The notes beneath the pieces are model-generated. The model made no database searches. It saw nothing but the letters and a program-made list of their open reading frames with translations, and was not told where the DNA came from. A stretch of 64,000 nucleotides of DNA from Candidatus Rubneribacter avistercoris (GTDB taxonomy: Bacteria > Actinomycetota > Coriobacteriia > Coriobacteriales > Eggerthellaceae), in contig DXCU01000103.1 in the NCBI GenBank assembly GCA_019115845.1, positions 1-64,000 on the forward strand, given 5' to 3'. The first letter of the stretch is position 1. Every line of letters begins with the position of its first letter. Position numbers and translations under genes: made by a program. Of the stretch, positions 17,693 through 26,820 are shown in pieces.

Positions 17693-18166
17693 GTGCTTGG
17701 CAGGAAGGAACGGCAGCTGCTCGACGCGCTGGCTCCCCGTGCGGAGGCGGAGGGCGTCGAGATCGTCACGGTGGAGGTGGCGGGCGCCAAGAAGGCGCCG
17801 ACCATCCGCGTGTTCATAGACACGCCCGACGGCGTGAGCTTCGACGAGCTGTCCTCGGCGCAGGCGTGGATCAACGCCATCATGGACGAGCTGGATCCGT
17901 TCCCCGGCGCGTACATGCTCGAGGTGTCCTCGCCCGGCATCGACCGGCCGCTGCGCACGATGGAGCACTTCGCGCGCTACGTCGGGCAGCCCGCCGTGAT
18001 CAAGACGCAGCCTCGGGAGGGGCGCGGCTCGTGGACGGGCGTCATCGAGAAGGCCGAAGACGACGTCGTCACGCTCGACGTCGACGGGCAGGCCGTGGAC
18101 ATCCCGCTTGACACCATCAAGCGCGCCCACTTGAAGGGCACGATCGACTTTGGCTCGAAGGCTTGA
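17693..18166 (+). CDS. rimP: Ribosome maturation factor RimP
   Basis: Needed for maturation of the 30S ribosomal subunit. The 157-residue product has the family N-terminal domain (VEIVTVEVAGAKKAPTIRVF), the signature YMLEVSSPGIDRPL near the middle, and the C-terminal SH3-like barrel. The start is GTG at 17693, preceded by AGAAGGAGG at ideal spacing. It is the first gene of the conserved rimP-nusA-ylxR-infB cluster, with nusA starting 25 bp downstream. The product acts in the cytoplasm on the pre-30S particle. Length and context leave little doubt. Confidence 0.95.
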   Translation: MLGRKERQLLDALAPRAEAEGVEIVTVEVAGAKKAPTIRVFIDTPDGVSFDELSSAQAWINAIMDELDPFPGAYMLEVSSPGIDRPLRTMEHFARYVGQPAVIKTQPREGRGSWTGVIEKAEDDVVTLDVDGQAVDIPLDTIKRAHLKGTIDFGSKA

Positions 18167-18191
18167 GCCCAAGAGGAAAGGAAGCGAAGAC

Positions 18192-19403
18192 GTGGCAAGT
18201 TCAGAACTGATAGAGGCCTTGCAGGCGCTGGCCCACGAACGGAAGATCGACGAGTTCTACCTCATCGAGCGCCTGGAGCAGTCGCTCGCGCGCAGCTACG
18301 AGCGCATCCTCGACCTCGAGTGGGACGCTCGCGTGACCATCGACCGCCAGACGGGGCATATCTACGTCTACGAGCTTGTTCCCGTGGGGGAGCCCGACGA
18401 GGAGACGGGCGAGTACAGCGAGTTCGAGGAGCGCGACGTCACGCCGGCCGACGTGAGCCGCATCGCGGCGCAAAACGCCAAGGGCGTCATCGCGTCCATC
18501 GTGCGCGAGGCCGGCCGCCAGTCCATCTACGAGGAGTTCTCCGGCCGCGTGGGCGACCTTGTGACGGGCACGGTGCTGCAGGGCACCCCCGACTTCACCA
18601 TCATCAAGATCCGCGACGGCGTGGAGGCGGAGCTTCCGCACTACGACGCCAAGCGCAACCCCAGCGAGCGCAACGAGCGCCCGGCCGGCGAGCACTACCG
18701 TCACAACCAGCGCCTCAAGGTGCTCATCATCGAAGTGCGCGATCCCAGCTCCGACGCCCCCAAGGTGCGCGGCGAGCAGGCCCGTCCGGCCATCGTGGTG
18801 TCGCGTACGCATCCCGACCTCATCCGTCGCCTGTTCGAGATCGAGGTGCCCGAGATCTACGACGGCGTGGTGGAGATCAAGTCCATCGCCCGCGAGCCGG
18901 GCGCGCGCAGCAAGATCGCGGTGGCCTCGCGCGAGGCCAACCTCGATCCGGTGGGCGCGTGCGTGGGCCCGAAGGGCAGCCGCGTGCGCATGGTGGTCGA
19001 GGAGCTGCGCAACGAGCGCGTCGACGTCATCCAATGGGCCGAGGACCCGGCGGTCTACGTGGCCAACGCGCTGTCGCCGGCGAAGGTGACGCGCGTGGTC
19101 ATTGACGAGGACAACCACTACGCCACCGTCGTGGTGCCCGACGACCAGCTTTCGCTGGCCATCGGCAAGGAGGGTCAAAACGCCCGCCTTGCCGCGCGCC
19201 TGACCGGCTGGCACATCGACATCAAGAGCGCGAGCTTCACCGGCGAACCCCTTTCGCCGGAGGGCAACATGCTCATCGACGAGGAGGCCGACGACGAGGC
19301 CGGATTGTGCGCCTACGTGGGCGAGGACGGCGCCCGCTGCCGCAACCACGCGCGCCCGGGCGGCCGCTATTGCGGCATCCACGCCGACCTCGAAGAGGCG
19401 TAA
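18192..19403 (+). CDS. nusA: Transcription termination/antitermination factor NusA with a zinc-finger-like tail
   Basis: Binds RNA polymerase and nascent RNA to control pausing, termination and antitermination. The 403-residue product contains the N-terminal polymerase-binding domain, an S1 domain (SGRVGDLVTGTVLQGT), and two KH domains (CVGPKGSRVRMVVEE and SLAIGKEGQNARLAARL). The last 32 residues are unusual: Cys-x9-Cys-x2-His-x7-Cys-x2-His, a spacing like CxAxxxxGxxCxxxAxxxxxYCxxH zinc-binding motifs found in otherwise unrelated proteins. GTG 18192 is preferred because AAGGAAG lies upstream and the N-terminus then matches the family. It is the second gene of the operon. Confidence 0.95.
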   Translation: MASSELIEALQALAHERKIDEFYLIERLEQSLARSYERILDLEWDARVTIDRQTGHIYVYELVPVGEPDEETGEYSEFEERDVTPADVSRIAAQNAKGVIASIVREAGRQSIYEEFSGRVGDLVTGTVLQGTPDFTIIKIRDGVEAELPHYDAKRNPSERNERPAGEHYRHNQRLKVLIIEVRDPSSDAPKVRGEQARPAIVVSRTHPDLIRRLFEIEVPEIYDGVVEIKSIAREPGARSKIAVASREANLDPVGACVGPKGSRVRMVVEELRNERVDVIQWAEDPAVYVANALSPAKVTRVVIDEDNHYATVVVPDDQLSLAIGKEGQNARLAARLTGWHIDIKSASFTGEPLSPEGNMLIDEEADDEAGLCAYVGEDGARCRNHARPGGRYCGIHADLEEA

Positions 19404-19427
19404 CGGACGCGGAGAGGGGTTTTGGGC

Positions 19428-19712
19428 GTGGCGACGGCAACGGGCAAGCGGCAGCGCAGCTGCGTGGCGTGCGGGAGGCAGGCCGACAAGGTCGCGCTCC
19501 TGCGCATCGTGCGCGATCCGTCCGGCGCCGTGTCCTTCGATGCGACCGGCCGTGCGCCGGGCAGGGGGGCGTACGTCTGCTCCGAGGAGTGCTTCGCCGC
19601 GGCTTGCAGGAAGAAGAAGCTCGACCGAGCGCTCAAGGCGACGCTTGACGACGATGCGCGCAAGCGCATCGCCGCCGGGGTCGCGGCGGCGGCGCGCGAA
19701 GCGAGACAGTAA
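19428..19712 (+). CDS. ylxR: YlxR family RNA-binding protein
   Basis: Small basic nucleic-acid-binding protein of 94 residues, cytoplasmic. The family signature is visible: RSCVACGRQADKVALLRIVR near the start, then GRAPGRGAYVCSEECFAAACRKKKL. YlxR members have been linked to RNase P and to transcription control. GTG 19428 is chosen because GAGAGGGG precedes it by about eight bases; the TTG six bases earlier is too close to that site. It lies between nusA and infB as in most bacteria, with 24 and 15 bp gaps. Confidence 0.92.
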   Translation: MATATGKRQRSCVACGRQADKVALLRIVRDPSGAVSFDATGRAPGRGAYVCSEECFAAACRKKKLDRALKATLDDDARKRIAAGVAAAAREARQ

Positions 19713-19727
19713 GTAGAGGAGTGGTAT

Positions 19728-22484
19728 ATGGCCAGCATGCGAGTACATGAGTTGGCGAAGGAATTCGACATGTCGAGCAAAGAGCTGCTCGACAAGCTGC
19801 ACGAAATGAAGATACCCGCGAAAAGCCATGCGAGCATGCTCGCCGACGCCTACGTCGCCAAGATCCGCAAGAACCTCGAGCCCGAGATCAAGCAGCGCGC
19901 CGGGCAGCTTGAGGACGAGGAGGCGAAAAAGCTCGCCGAGGAGCGCGCCGCCGCCGAGCGCCAGCGCGCCGAGGAGGAGCGCGCCCGCCGCGAGGCCGTG
20001 GAGCAGGAGCGCCGCGCCCGCGAGGCCGAGCGCGCCCGCCGCGTCGCCGGCGGCCCCTCCGCCGACGCGCCCGCGGAGGCGGGCGAGGCGCCCCGCCCGC
20101 GCAAGGCCCCGGCGCCCTCGCCGTTCGAGAGCCTTGCGAGCCAGATAGAGAGCGAGAAGGAGCGCGTCGCCCGCGAGGCCGCCGAGGCCCGCATGCGCGC
20201 GCGCCAGGCCAAGATGGCGGCCGAAGTGGCCAAGAAACAGGCGGTCGAGGAGGCGCTGCGCCATCGCAACGCCAAAGGCGGCAAGCCCGCGCCGGCGCCG
20301 AAGAAGCCCGCGCCGGTCCTGGGCGCCAAGAAGTCCGGCTTCGATTCGCTGCTCTCCCAGATAGAGGCTGAGAAGCAGCGCATCGAGGCCCAGAAGCGCG
20401 AAGCGTCGGCCGCAGGCGGCGCGGCGCGCGGCGGCGCCCGCCCCGAGCGCGGCTCCAAAAAGCACGGCAAGCGCGGCGCGCGCGTGGAGCAGATCGTTCC
20501 CGAGCTGGAGATCCAGCAGACCCAGCCCGAGGACCGCTACGCCCAGATGGCCGTGCAGGCCGAGAAGCTGCAGCGCGACAAGGTGCTTGCCGAGGCGCGC
20601 GCGGCCGTGGCCGCGGCCACCTCGCACGAGGGCGAGGGCCGGCGCAAGAAGCGCAAGCAGAAGCGCGAGGCCGAGAACCGCGAGCGCTTGGAGATGGAGG
20701 CGTTGGAGAAGGGCCTCGATCCCGAGCTTGTGCTCGATGACTCGGTGGTGGAGATTCCCCAGGGGTCGACCGTCGCCAAGTTCGCCGAGCTTCTGGGCGT
20801 GCAGCCCAACGACGTGATCAAGCGCCTGTTCATGCTGGGCCAGGTGCTCACGCTCACCCAGTCCATGAGCGATGACTTGGTGGAGCTTATCGCCGACGAC
20901 ATGGGGCGCAAGGTGCGCGTCGTGTCGCCGGAGGAGGAGTACGCGGTGGTCTACCACGACAGCGAGGAGGACCTCAAGCCCCGCCCGCCCGTGGTCACCG
21001 TCATGGGTCATGTCGACCACGGCAAGACCTCGCTTCTGGACGCCATCCGCCACACGGGCGTGGCCGAGGGCGAGGCCGGCGGCATCACCCAGCACATCGG
21101 CGCCTCGGTGGTGGAGATCGACGGCCGCCAGATCACGTTCATCGACACGCCGGGCCACGAGGCGTTCACGGCCATGCGCGCCCGCGGCGCCCAGGTCACC
21201 GACGTCATCGTGCTGGTGGTGGCCGCCGACGACGGCGTGATGCCGCAGACCATAGAGGCCATCAACCACGCGAAGGCCGCCGACGTGCCGGTGGTGGTGG
21301 CCGTCAACAAGATAGATAAGGCCGGCGCCAACCCCGACCGCGTGCGCCAAGAGCTCACCGAGTACGGCATCATCCCGGAGGAGTGGGGCGGCCAGAACAT
21401 GTTCGTGGAGGTGTCGGCCAAGCAGCGCCTGCACATCGACGACGTGCTGGAGACTATCCTTTTGCAGGCCGACGTGCTGGAGCTTCGGGCCAACCCCGAC
21501 GCCGAGGCGTCCGGCTTCGTCATCGAGGCGAACCTGGACAAGGGCCGCGGCCCGGTGGCCACCGTGCTCGTGCAGCGCGGCACGCTCCATCCGGGCGACG
21601 CGGTGGTGGCGGGCACGTCCTACGGGCGCGTCCGCGCGCTGGTGGACCCGCGCGGCAAGCACGTGGACGCGGCCGGCCCCGCCGACCCGGTGGAGATCCT
21701 CGGCTTGTCGAGCGTGCCCACCGCCGGCGACGAGTTCCGCGTGTTCGCCGACGAGCGCGACGCCCGCAAGCTGGCCGAGGAGCGCGCGCTGCGCGCCCGT
21801 TTGGCCGAGCAGGAGACGAAGTCCCACATGAGCCTGGATGACCTGTTCAACCGCATCGAAGAGGGCAAGCAGACCGATCTCAACCTCATCGTGAAGGCCG
21901 ACGTGCAGGGTTCCATCGAGGCTTTGCGCGACGCGTTCGAGAAGATGGACCAGTCCGAGGTGCGCATCAACATCGTGCACTCGGCCGTGGGCGGCATCAC
22001 CGAGACCGACGTCACGCTGGCCTCCGCCTCCGACGCCATCATCATCGGCTTCAACGTGCGCCCCACGGGCAAGTCCAAGCAGCAGGCCGAGAAGGAGAAG
22101 GTGGACATCCGCCTGTACCGCGTCATCTACCAGGCCATCGAGGAGATCAACGCCGCGCGCGTGGGCCTGCTCTCGCCGGAGATCGTGGAGGAGGACACCG
22201 GCATCGCCGAGGTGCGCGAGACGTTCAAGGTGCCGAAGGTGGGCACCATCGCCGGTTGCTACATCACCGAAGGCGAGATCCACCGCGACGACAAGGTGCG
22301 CATCGTGCGCGACGGCACGGTCATCTTCGAGGGCGTGATGGCGTCGCTGCGCCGCTTCAAAGACGACGTGAAGTCCGTGAAGCAGGGCTACGAGTGCGGC
22401 ATCGGCATCGAGAAGTTCCAGGACCTCAAGGTGGGCGACACCATCGAGGGCTACCAGGTGAAGGAAGTCGAGCGGACGGAGTAA
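19728..22484 (+). CDS. infB: Translation initiation factor IF-2
   Basis: GTPase that delivers initiator tRNA to the 30S subunit. The 918-residue product starts with an IF2_N module ([21 protein letters not shown]). About 300 residues of Ala/Arg/Glu-rich charged sequence follow, probably helical, as in actinobacterial IF-2. A second IF2_N-like module ([19 protein letters not shown]) precedes the G domain, which starts near residue 425 with GHVDHGKT, then DTPGHEAF and NKIDKAG. Domains II to IV follow, ending in the fMet-tRNA-binding part. It is the last gene before a repeat element that separates it from rbfA. Confidence 0.96.
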   Translation: MASMRVHELAKEFDMSSKELLDKLHEMKIPAKSHASMLADAYVAKIRKNLEPEIKQRAGQLEDEEAKKLAEERAAAERQRAEEERARREAVEQERRAREAERARRVAGGPSADAPAEAGEAPRPRKAPAPSPFESLASQIESEKERVAREAAEARMRARQAKMAAEVAKKQAVEEALRHRNAKGGKPAPAPKKPAPVLGAKKSGFDSLLSQIEAEKQRIEAQKREASAAGGAARGGARPERGSKKHGKRGARVEQIVPELEIQQTQPEDRYAQMAVQAEKLQRDKVLAEARAAVAAATSHEGEGRRKKRKQKREAENRERLEMEALEKGLDPELVLDDSVVEIPQGSTVAKFAELLGVQPNDVIKRLFMLGQVLTLTQSMSDDLVELIADDMGRKVRVVSPEEEYAVVYHDSEEDLKPRPPVVTVMGHVDHGKTSLLDAIRHTGVAEGEAGGITQHIGASVVEIDGRQITFIDTPGHEAFTAMRARGAQVTDVIVLVVAADDGVMPQTIEAINHAKAADVPVVVAVNKIDKAGANPDRVRQELTEYGIIPEEWGGQNMFVEVSAKQRLHIDDVLETILLQADVLELRANPDAEASGFVIEANLDKGRGPVATVLVQRGTLHPGDAVVAGTSYGRVRALVDPRGKHVDAAGPADPVEILGLSSVPTAGDEFRVFADERDARKLAEERALRARLAEQETKSHMSLDDLFNRIEEGKQTDLNLIVKADVQGSIEALRDAFEKMDQSEVRINIVHSAVGGITETDVTLASASDAIIIGFNVRPTGKSKQQAEKEKVDIRLYRVIYQAIEEINAARVGLLSPEIVEEDTGIAEVRETFKVPKVGTIAGCYITEGEIHRDDKVRIVRDGTVIFEGVMASLRRFKDDVKSVKQGYECGIGIEKFQDLKVGDTIEGYQVKEVERTE

Positions 22485-22490
22485 CGGAGG

Positions 22491-22629
22491 TTCCGCCGGC
22501 CTTACGGCCGGCGGAATGGGCCGACGCTGCGCGGCATCGATGCACCCCATCTTGCCGCTCCAAGCCCTCGTCGCGTACGAAGTACGCTTCCTCGGCCTTT
22601 CACGGCAATCTGGGGCACCTCGATGCCGC
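22491..22629. repeat. Two-hairpin palindromic repeat element, copy 2
   Basis: First hairpin: 11-bp perfect arms 22491-22501 and 22506-22516, loop TTAC, starting six bases after the infB stop. Linker CGACGCTGC (22522-22530). Second structure: 27-bp arms 22531-22557 and 22603-22629 with 22 matches, centred on GCGTAC/GTACGC (22573-22587). Order, loop sizes, linker, centre and the right end CTCGCTGAC match copy 1 at 9368-9510. In the small hairpin two base pairs differ between copies and both arms change together, preserving pairing. Confidence 0.85.
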
Positions 22630-22718
22630 TCGCTGACGTTACGAACGACCAGCATTGTGCATCGGGAAACCCTCGGGTTACCGTTGTCGAATCCAAGCGC
22701 CCGTCGACCGTCCCGCGA

Positions 22719-22724
22719 TACACT
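22719..22724 (+). promoter_or_regulatory. Possible -10 element of the rbfA transcript
   Basis: TACACT lies 55 bp before the rbfA start, after the repeat element. No convincing -35 hexamer was found at the right distance. If the repeat terminates infB transcription, rbfA would need a promoter here. Confidence 0.3.
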
Positions 22725-22779
22725 GGACGCGACGGGCGCGTTTTGCGCACAACCCCTCGACCGTTTAGGAGGCGGCACC

Positions 22780-23181
22780 ATGAAGCAGGGTTCGTCCAAT
22801 CGCAAAGTGAACGAGCAGGCCCGCGAGGTGATTGCGAGCATCCTTCTGTTCGAGATCTCCGATCCGCGCCTTTCCCTCGTCACCATCACGGGCTGCGAGG
22901 TGAGCTACGACCGCAGCGCGTGCAACGTGTTCTACACCACCGAGCCCGAGCGCTACGAGGACGTGGCCGAGGCGTTCGGCAAGGCGGCGGGCCGCATCCG
23001 CTCGCTCATGGCGCGCGAGCTGTCGTGGCGCGTGGCGCCTGATCTGCGCTTCCATCTGGACAAGAGCGTGGACGAGGCCGAGCGCATAGCCGCGGCGCTC
23101 AAGCGCGACGCCGCGCGCAACGCCTCCGCGCCGACCGAGGCCGACGTGCCCGCCGACGCCGATCCCCTTGCCGGGGAGTAG
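22780..23181 (+). CDS. rbfA: Ribosome-binding factor A
   Basis: Assembly factor for the 30S subunit that acts on the 5' helix of 16S rRNA. The 133-residue product has the KH-like fold with typical opening RKVNEQAREVIASILL, then DPRLSLVTITGCEVS and the closing LRFHLDKSVDEAERI. The last 20 residues are a divergent acidic tail. ATG 22780 is preceded by TTAGGAGG. Instead of following infB directly it is separated by 295 bp holding a repeat element. nrnA follows 9 bp downstream. Confidence 0.95.
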   Translation: MKQGSSNRKVNEQAREVIASILLFEISDPRLSLVTITGCEVSYDRSACNVFYTTEPERYEDVAEAFGKAAGRIRSLMARELSWRVAPDLRFHLDKSVDEAERIAAALKRDAARNASAPTEADVPADADPLAGE

Positions 23182-23190
23182 GGAGGCCCC

Positions 23191-24195
23191 GTGGCGACCA
23201 CGCCCCAGACCAACGCCGATCTTGCCGCCATAGCCTCGGTCCTCAAAGGCTGCGATGACATCGTCGTCTGCGGCCACGTGAGCCCCGACGGGGACTGCCT
23301 GGGCTCGCAGCTCGGGTTGGCCGCGGCGCTCAGGAGCCTCGGCAAGCGCGTCGCGTGCCTGCTCGCGAAAGACGAGCCCGCCGACGAGCGGCTCTCCTTC
23401 CTGCCCGGCTTCGCCGACCTGATCCCCGCCGCGCGCTACGAAGGTCCGGCGCGCGCGTTCGTGGCGGTGGACGTGCCCACGCGCGAGCGCATCGGCGAGG
23501 ACGGCGCCGCGTTGCTCGACGCCTGCGAGACGTCCGTGACCGTAGACCACCATGCGGCCGACGCCGCTATGACCGCGCTCGCCTATGTCGATCCGGACGC
23601 GGCCTCCACGACCGTGCTCGTGTGGGAGCTGGCCGGCCTGCTTGGGGCGGACCGCGCGGGCGACGTGGCGACGTGCTGCTACACGGGGCTTGTCACCGAC
23701 ACGGGGCGTTTCCAGTACCAAAACACCGACGCGGCGGCCCTGCGGGCGGCGGCCGAGATGGTGGAGGCGGGCGCGGACCCGGCGGCCGTGTCGCGCGCCG
23801 TGTTCCAGAACCGCTCCGTGCCCTCGGCGCTCCTCGAGGCCCGCGCCGTGGAGCGCATGAGGCTCTGCGTCGGCGGCGCCGCCGCGTTAAGCTGGCTTTC
23901 GCAGGCGGACTTCGAGGCGCTGGGCGCGGCCAAGGCCGACGCCGAGCCCGTTGTGGACGCGCTTCGCTCGGTGCGGGGCGTGCGCGTGGCCTGCATGCTG
24001 CGCGAGCAGGACGGCGCCGTGCGCGGCAGCCTCAGGGCCAAAGACGACACCGACGTGGCCTTTCTCGCCCGAGAGCTGGGCGGCGGCGGTCATCGGGCGG
24101 CCGCCGGGTTCACGCTGGAGACGGGGCTTGAGGAGGCGACGGCCCTTCTGGAGCGCCGCCTTGCCGATCTGCTGGAAGGAGATCGCCTGAAGTGA
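23191..24195 (+). CDS. nrnA: DHH-family phosphoesterase, NrnA-like oligoribonuclease/pAp phosphatase
   Basis: Predicted to degrade very short RNAs and to hydrolyse 3'-phosphoadenosine 5'-phosphate. The 334-residue protein shows the N-terminal DHH domain with CGHVSPDGDCLGSQ, VAVDVPTRER and the name-giving VDHHAAD. The C-terminal DHHA1 domain ends in the substrate-binding GGGGHRAAAGF. The start is GTG 23191 after GGGGAGTAGGGAGG. It sits between rbfA and truB, a common placement, and overlaps truB by four bases (GTGA, 24192-24195), indicating translational coupling. Confidence 0.9.
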   Translation: MATTPQTNADLAAIASVLKGCDDIVVCGHVSPDGDCLGSQLGLAAALRSLGKRVACLLAKDEPADERLSFLPGFADLIPAARYEGPARAFVAVDVPTRERIGEDGAALLDACETSVTVDHHAADAAMTALAYVDPDAASTTVLVWELAGLLGADRAGDVATCCYTGLVTDTGRFQYQNTDAAALRAAAEMVEAGADPAAVSRAVFQNRSVPSALLEARAVERMRLCVGGAAALSWLSQADFEALGAAKADAEPVVDALRSVRGVRVACMLREQDGAVRGSLRAKDDTDVAFLARELGGGGHRAAAGFTLETGLEEATALLERRLADLLEGDRLK

Positions 24196-25205
24196 AGAGG
24201 GGGACATCGGGGCTTTCGCTGGTCGTCGGGGTGAACAAGCCGGCGGGCATGAGCTCGCACGACGTGGTCAACCGGTGCCGCTCCATCTTCGGAGAGCGCC
24301 GTGTGGGCCACACCGGCACGCTCGACCCCATGGCCACGGGCGTGCTTCCGGTCTGCGTGGGTCCGGCAACGCGGCTGGGGGCGTATCTGACCGGGCACGA
24401 CAAGCGCTACCGCGTGAAGGTGGCCTTCGGCGCGGGGACCGACACCGACGACGCCGAGGGCCGCGTGACGCGCACGGGCCCGGTTCCCGAGCGCGTGCTG
24501 GACCCGGAGTTCGCCGCCGCGTTCGTGGCGGGCATGGTGGGCGCGGGCAGGCAGATGCCGCCGGCGTACTCGGCCGTGAAGGTGGGAGGCAGGAAGTCCT
24601 ACGAGGCGGCGCGCGCCGGCACCATCATCGACCTGGCCCCGCGCGACATCGTGGTGCACGACGCGCGTCTTGTCGGCGTGTCCGAGGGTGAGGGCGACGA
24701 GCTTGTGTCGTGGGAGGTGGACTTCCACGTGTCCAAGGGCACCTACATCCGCGCGCTCGCGCGCGACATGGGCCGCGACCTGGGGTGCCCGGCGCATGTG
24801 GCCGCGCTCGAGAGGACGTGTCTGGGGCTTTTGCCCCTGGAGGAGTGCGTGAGCTTGGAGACGCTCGCCGACCTCAAGGACCGCGCGGCGCTCGATCCGG
24901 TGCGCCTGCTCGGCGTGCGGTTTTTCTACGTCCAGGGCGAGGAGGCGGCCAGGGTGGCCAACGGCGGGGCGATCCCCTCCAAGGACCGCGCGCTCTACGA
25001 GCGCAGGCGCTCCACGTCGGCCCTGGAGATGTGCGCCTGCACGGCGGGCGTGCGGGAGAGCTGCGAGGGGCCTGCCGACGGCGAGACGGTGGCGGTGATA
25101 GCGGACAACAAGCTGGTCGCGCTGTATGCGTTCGACGGCGCGCGCGGCTGCTACGTCGCGCGCTGCGTGTTTCAAACGGGGGTGTCTCGTGGCAGGGATA
25201 TATAG
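24192..25205 (+). CDS. truB: tRNA pseudouridine-55 synthase
   Basis: Converts U55 of the tRNA T-loop to pseudouridine. The 337-residue protein has the catalytic motif GHTGTLDPMATGVL with the nucleophilic Asp45, and the companion motifs KPAGMSSHDVVN and SKGTYIRALARDMG. The C-terminal region from about residue 240 is a PUA-like extension that is more divergent. Start is GTG 24192 within the nrnA stop overlap. It also overlaps ribF by 17 bp, so nrnA, truB and ribF form a tightly coupled block. Confidence 0.95.
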   Translation: MKRGTSGLSLVVGVNKPAGMSSHDVVNRCRSIFGERRVGHTGTLDPMATGVLPVCVGPATRLGAYLTGHDKRYRVKVAFGAGTDTDDAEGRVTRTGPVPERVLDPEFAAAFVAGMVGAGRQMPPAYSAVKVGGRKSYEAARAGTIIDLAPRDIVVHDARLVGVSEGEGDELVSWEVDFHVSKGTYIRALARDMGRDLGCPAHVAALERTCLGLLPLEECVSLETLADLKDRAALDPVRLLGVRFFYVQGEEAARVANGGAIPSKDRALYERRRSTSALEMCACTAGVRESCEGPADGETVAVIADNKLVALYAFDGARGCYVARCVFQTGVSRGRDI

Positions 25206-26112
25206 GGTGGACGGCTCGTTCGACCACGGCTTCTTCTCCGGCGCGTCGTGCGCGTTCGGCGTGTTCGACGGCGTGCACTGGGGGCATCGGTTCTTGTTGG
25301 AGCGGGCGCGCGAGACGGCGCGCGAAAGCGGCGGGCGCAGCGTGGCGCTCACGTTCGACATCGACCCCGACGAGGTGTTCCACCCCCGGCGCCTCAAAAA
25401 GCTCATGACCAACGACGATCGCCTGGCCATGCTGGCGTCTGCCGGGGTGGATGCGGTGTGCGTGCTGCCGTTCACACGCGAGTTCGCGGCCTCGTCGCCC
25501 GAGCGCTTCCTGCTGCAGACCTTCGACGGCACGCCGCCGGCGTTTCTGCACGTGGGGTCGGACTTCAAGTTCGGCGCGCGGGCGGAGGGCACGGTGCGCG
25601 ACCTTGATGCGTGGGGGGCGGCGGGCGGCGCGCAGGTGCGCGCGCATCATCTGAAGAGCGCCGACGGCGCGCCCATCACGGCAACGCGCATCCGCCTGCT
25701 TCTGGCCGAGGGCGCCATAGAGGAGGCGAACCGCCTGCTGGGGCGCGCGTACTTCGTGACGGGAACGGTGGAGCCGGGGCGCGGCGAGGGCGCCGACATG
25801 GGCTTCAAGACGGCGAACCTCGAGGTGCCCGAGCAGCTGCGGGCGCTTGCCGACGGCGTGTACGCGGCCTGGGCCGAGGTGGACGGCGCGCGCTACAAGG
25901 CCGCCGTCAACATGGGCGTGGCCGCCACGTTCGCCGACCGCGCCACCGCCACCTGCGAGGTGCACCTGCTCGATTTCGACGGCGATTTGTACGGGCGCTC
26001 CATCAAGGTGGAGTTTTTGCACTGGCTGCGTCCCATGCGCAGGTTCGACGATGTGGACGAGCTTATCGCCACGGTCAAGGGCAACATCGCCTGGGTGCGG
26101 GCGAACCTGTAG
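25189..26112 (+). CDS. ribF: Bifunctional riboflavin kinase/FAD synthetase
   Basis: Makes FMN and then FAD from riboflavin in the cytoplasm. The 307-residue product has an N-terminal nucleotidyltransferase domain with FGVFDGVHWGHRFLL. Its C-terminal riboflavin kinase domain has GRGEGADMGFKTANLE and YKAAVNMGVAATF, ending in the family helix FDDVDELIATVKGNI. GTG 25189 lies inside the truB end, with GGGGG upstream. FAD supply is relevant here because the window encodes an FAD-dependent reductase, but the location behind truB is simply the usual one. It converges with the regulator gene at 26121, leaving only 8 bp. Confidence 0.95.
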   Translation: MAGIYRVDGSFDHGFFSGASCAFGVFDGVHWGHRFLLERARETARESGGRSVALTFDIDPDEVFHPRRLKKLMTNDDRLAMLASAGVDAVCVLPFTREFAASSPERFLLQTFDGTPPAFLHVGSDFKFGARAEGTVRDLDAWGAAGGAQVRAHHLKSADGAPITATRIRLLLAEGAIEEANRLLGRAYFVTGTVEPGRGEGADMGFKTANLEVPEQLRALADGVYAAWAEVDGARYKAAVNMGVAATFADRATATCEVHLLDFDGDLYGRSIKVEFLHWLRPMRRFDDVDELIATVKGNIAWVRANL

Positions 26113-26120
26113 GGGAGGGC

Positions 26121-26819
26121 TCAGTCGCCCAGCCGGTACCCGAAGCGCCAGACGGTCTGGAGCATCTTCGGATGGGCGGGGTCGGCCTCTATCTTCTCCC
26201 GGATGTGGCGGATGTGGGTGGGGATGCTCACGGAGGAGTGCAAATAGCCGATGCCCCACACGTGCTCGATAATCTCGTCGGCGGTGTACACCTCGCCCGG
26301 GCGCTGGCTGAGCAGCGAGAGGATCTGGAACTCCTTTTTCGTGAGGTCGATCTTCCTGCCGTCGACGAACACCTCGAAGCGCAGGACGTCTATCCTGAGG
26401 CTTCCGACCGTGCGCACGGCCTGTTCGCCCCAGGGGCTGGCCTGGCCCGCTCCGTGGGGCGCGGACCGTCTGAGGAGCGCCTCGACGCGCAGGAGGAGCT
26501 CCTCTTCGTTGAAGGGTTTGACGAGGTAGTCGTCTCCGCCCGATCGGAATCCGCTCTTTTTGTCGGCGATGTCGCTTTTCGCGGTCAGGAACAGCACGGG
26601 CGTCCGCGCGCGGGACTTCCTGATGATCTCGCACACCTCGAAACCGTCGAGCTTGGGCATCATGACGTCGAGGATGGCGATGTCGGGCCGTTTCTCGTCG
26701 AAAGCGGACAGCGCCTGGATGCCGTTTCCCGCCTCGCACACCTGGTAGCCGGCCTTCTTCAGGATGATGCCTATGGCCGCCCTGAGCCGCTCGTCGTCAT
26801 CCGCAACAAGAACCATCAT
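26121..26819 (-). CDS. OmpR/PhoB-family response regulator
   Basis: Cytoplasmic transcription factor of 232 residues, partner of the kinase encoded immediately upstream. The receiver domain has the acidic pocket ADDDE (residues 6-10), phospho-acceptor Asp51 in ILDVMMPKLDG, and the conserved lysine in YLVKPF. The C-terminal winged helix (about residues 135-230) has the transactivation-loop segment LTKKEFQILSLLSQRPGEV and ends in WRFGYRLG. Two adjacent ATG codons can start it; the first lies one base after the kinase stop and after GGAGGAGGAGG. It is the last gene of the cytochrome-kinase-regulator group. Confidence 0.93.
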   Translation of the reverse strand: MMVLVADDDERLRAAIGIILKKAGYQVCEAGNGIQALSAFDEKRPDIAILDVMMPKLDGFEVCEIIRKSRARTPVLFLTAKSDIADKKSGFRSGGDDYLVKPFNEEELLLRVEALLRRSAPHGAGQASPWGEQAVRTVGSLRIDVLRFEVFVDGRKIDLTKKEFQILSLLSQRPGEVYTADEIIEHVWGIGYLHSSVSIPTHIRHIREKIEADPAHPKMLQTVWRFGYRLGD

Positions 26820-26820
26820 G

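Noticed and set aside
18201..22889. A 1562-codon open frame on the minus strand opposite nusA, ylxR and infB
   Set aside because: Long antisense frames are common in DNA of this GC content. It covers several conserved genes, has an Ala/Leu/His-rich translation typical of reversed codons, and no family motifs.
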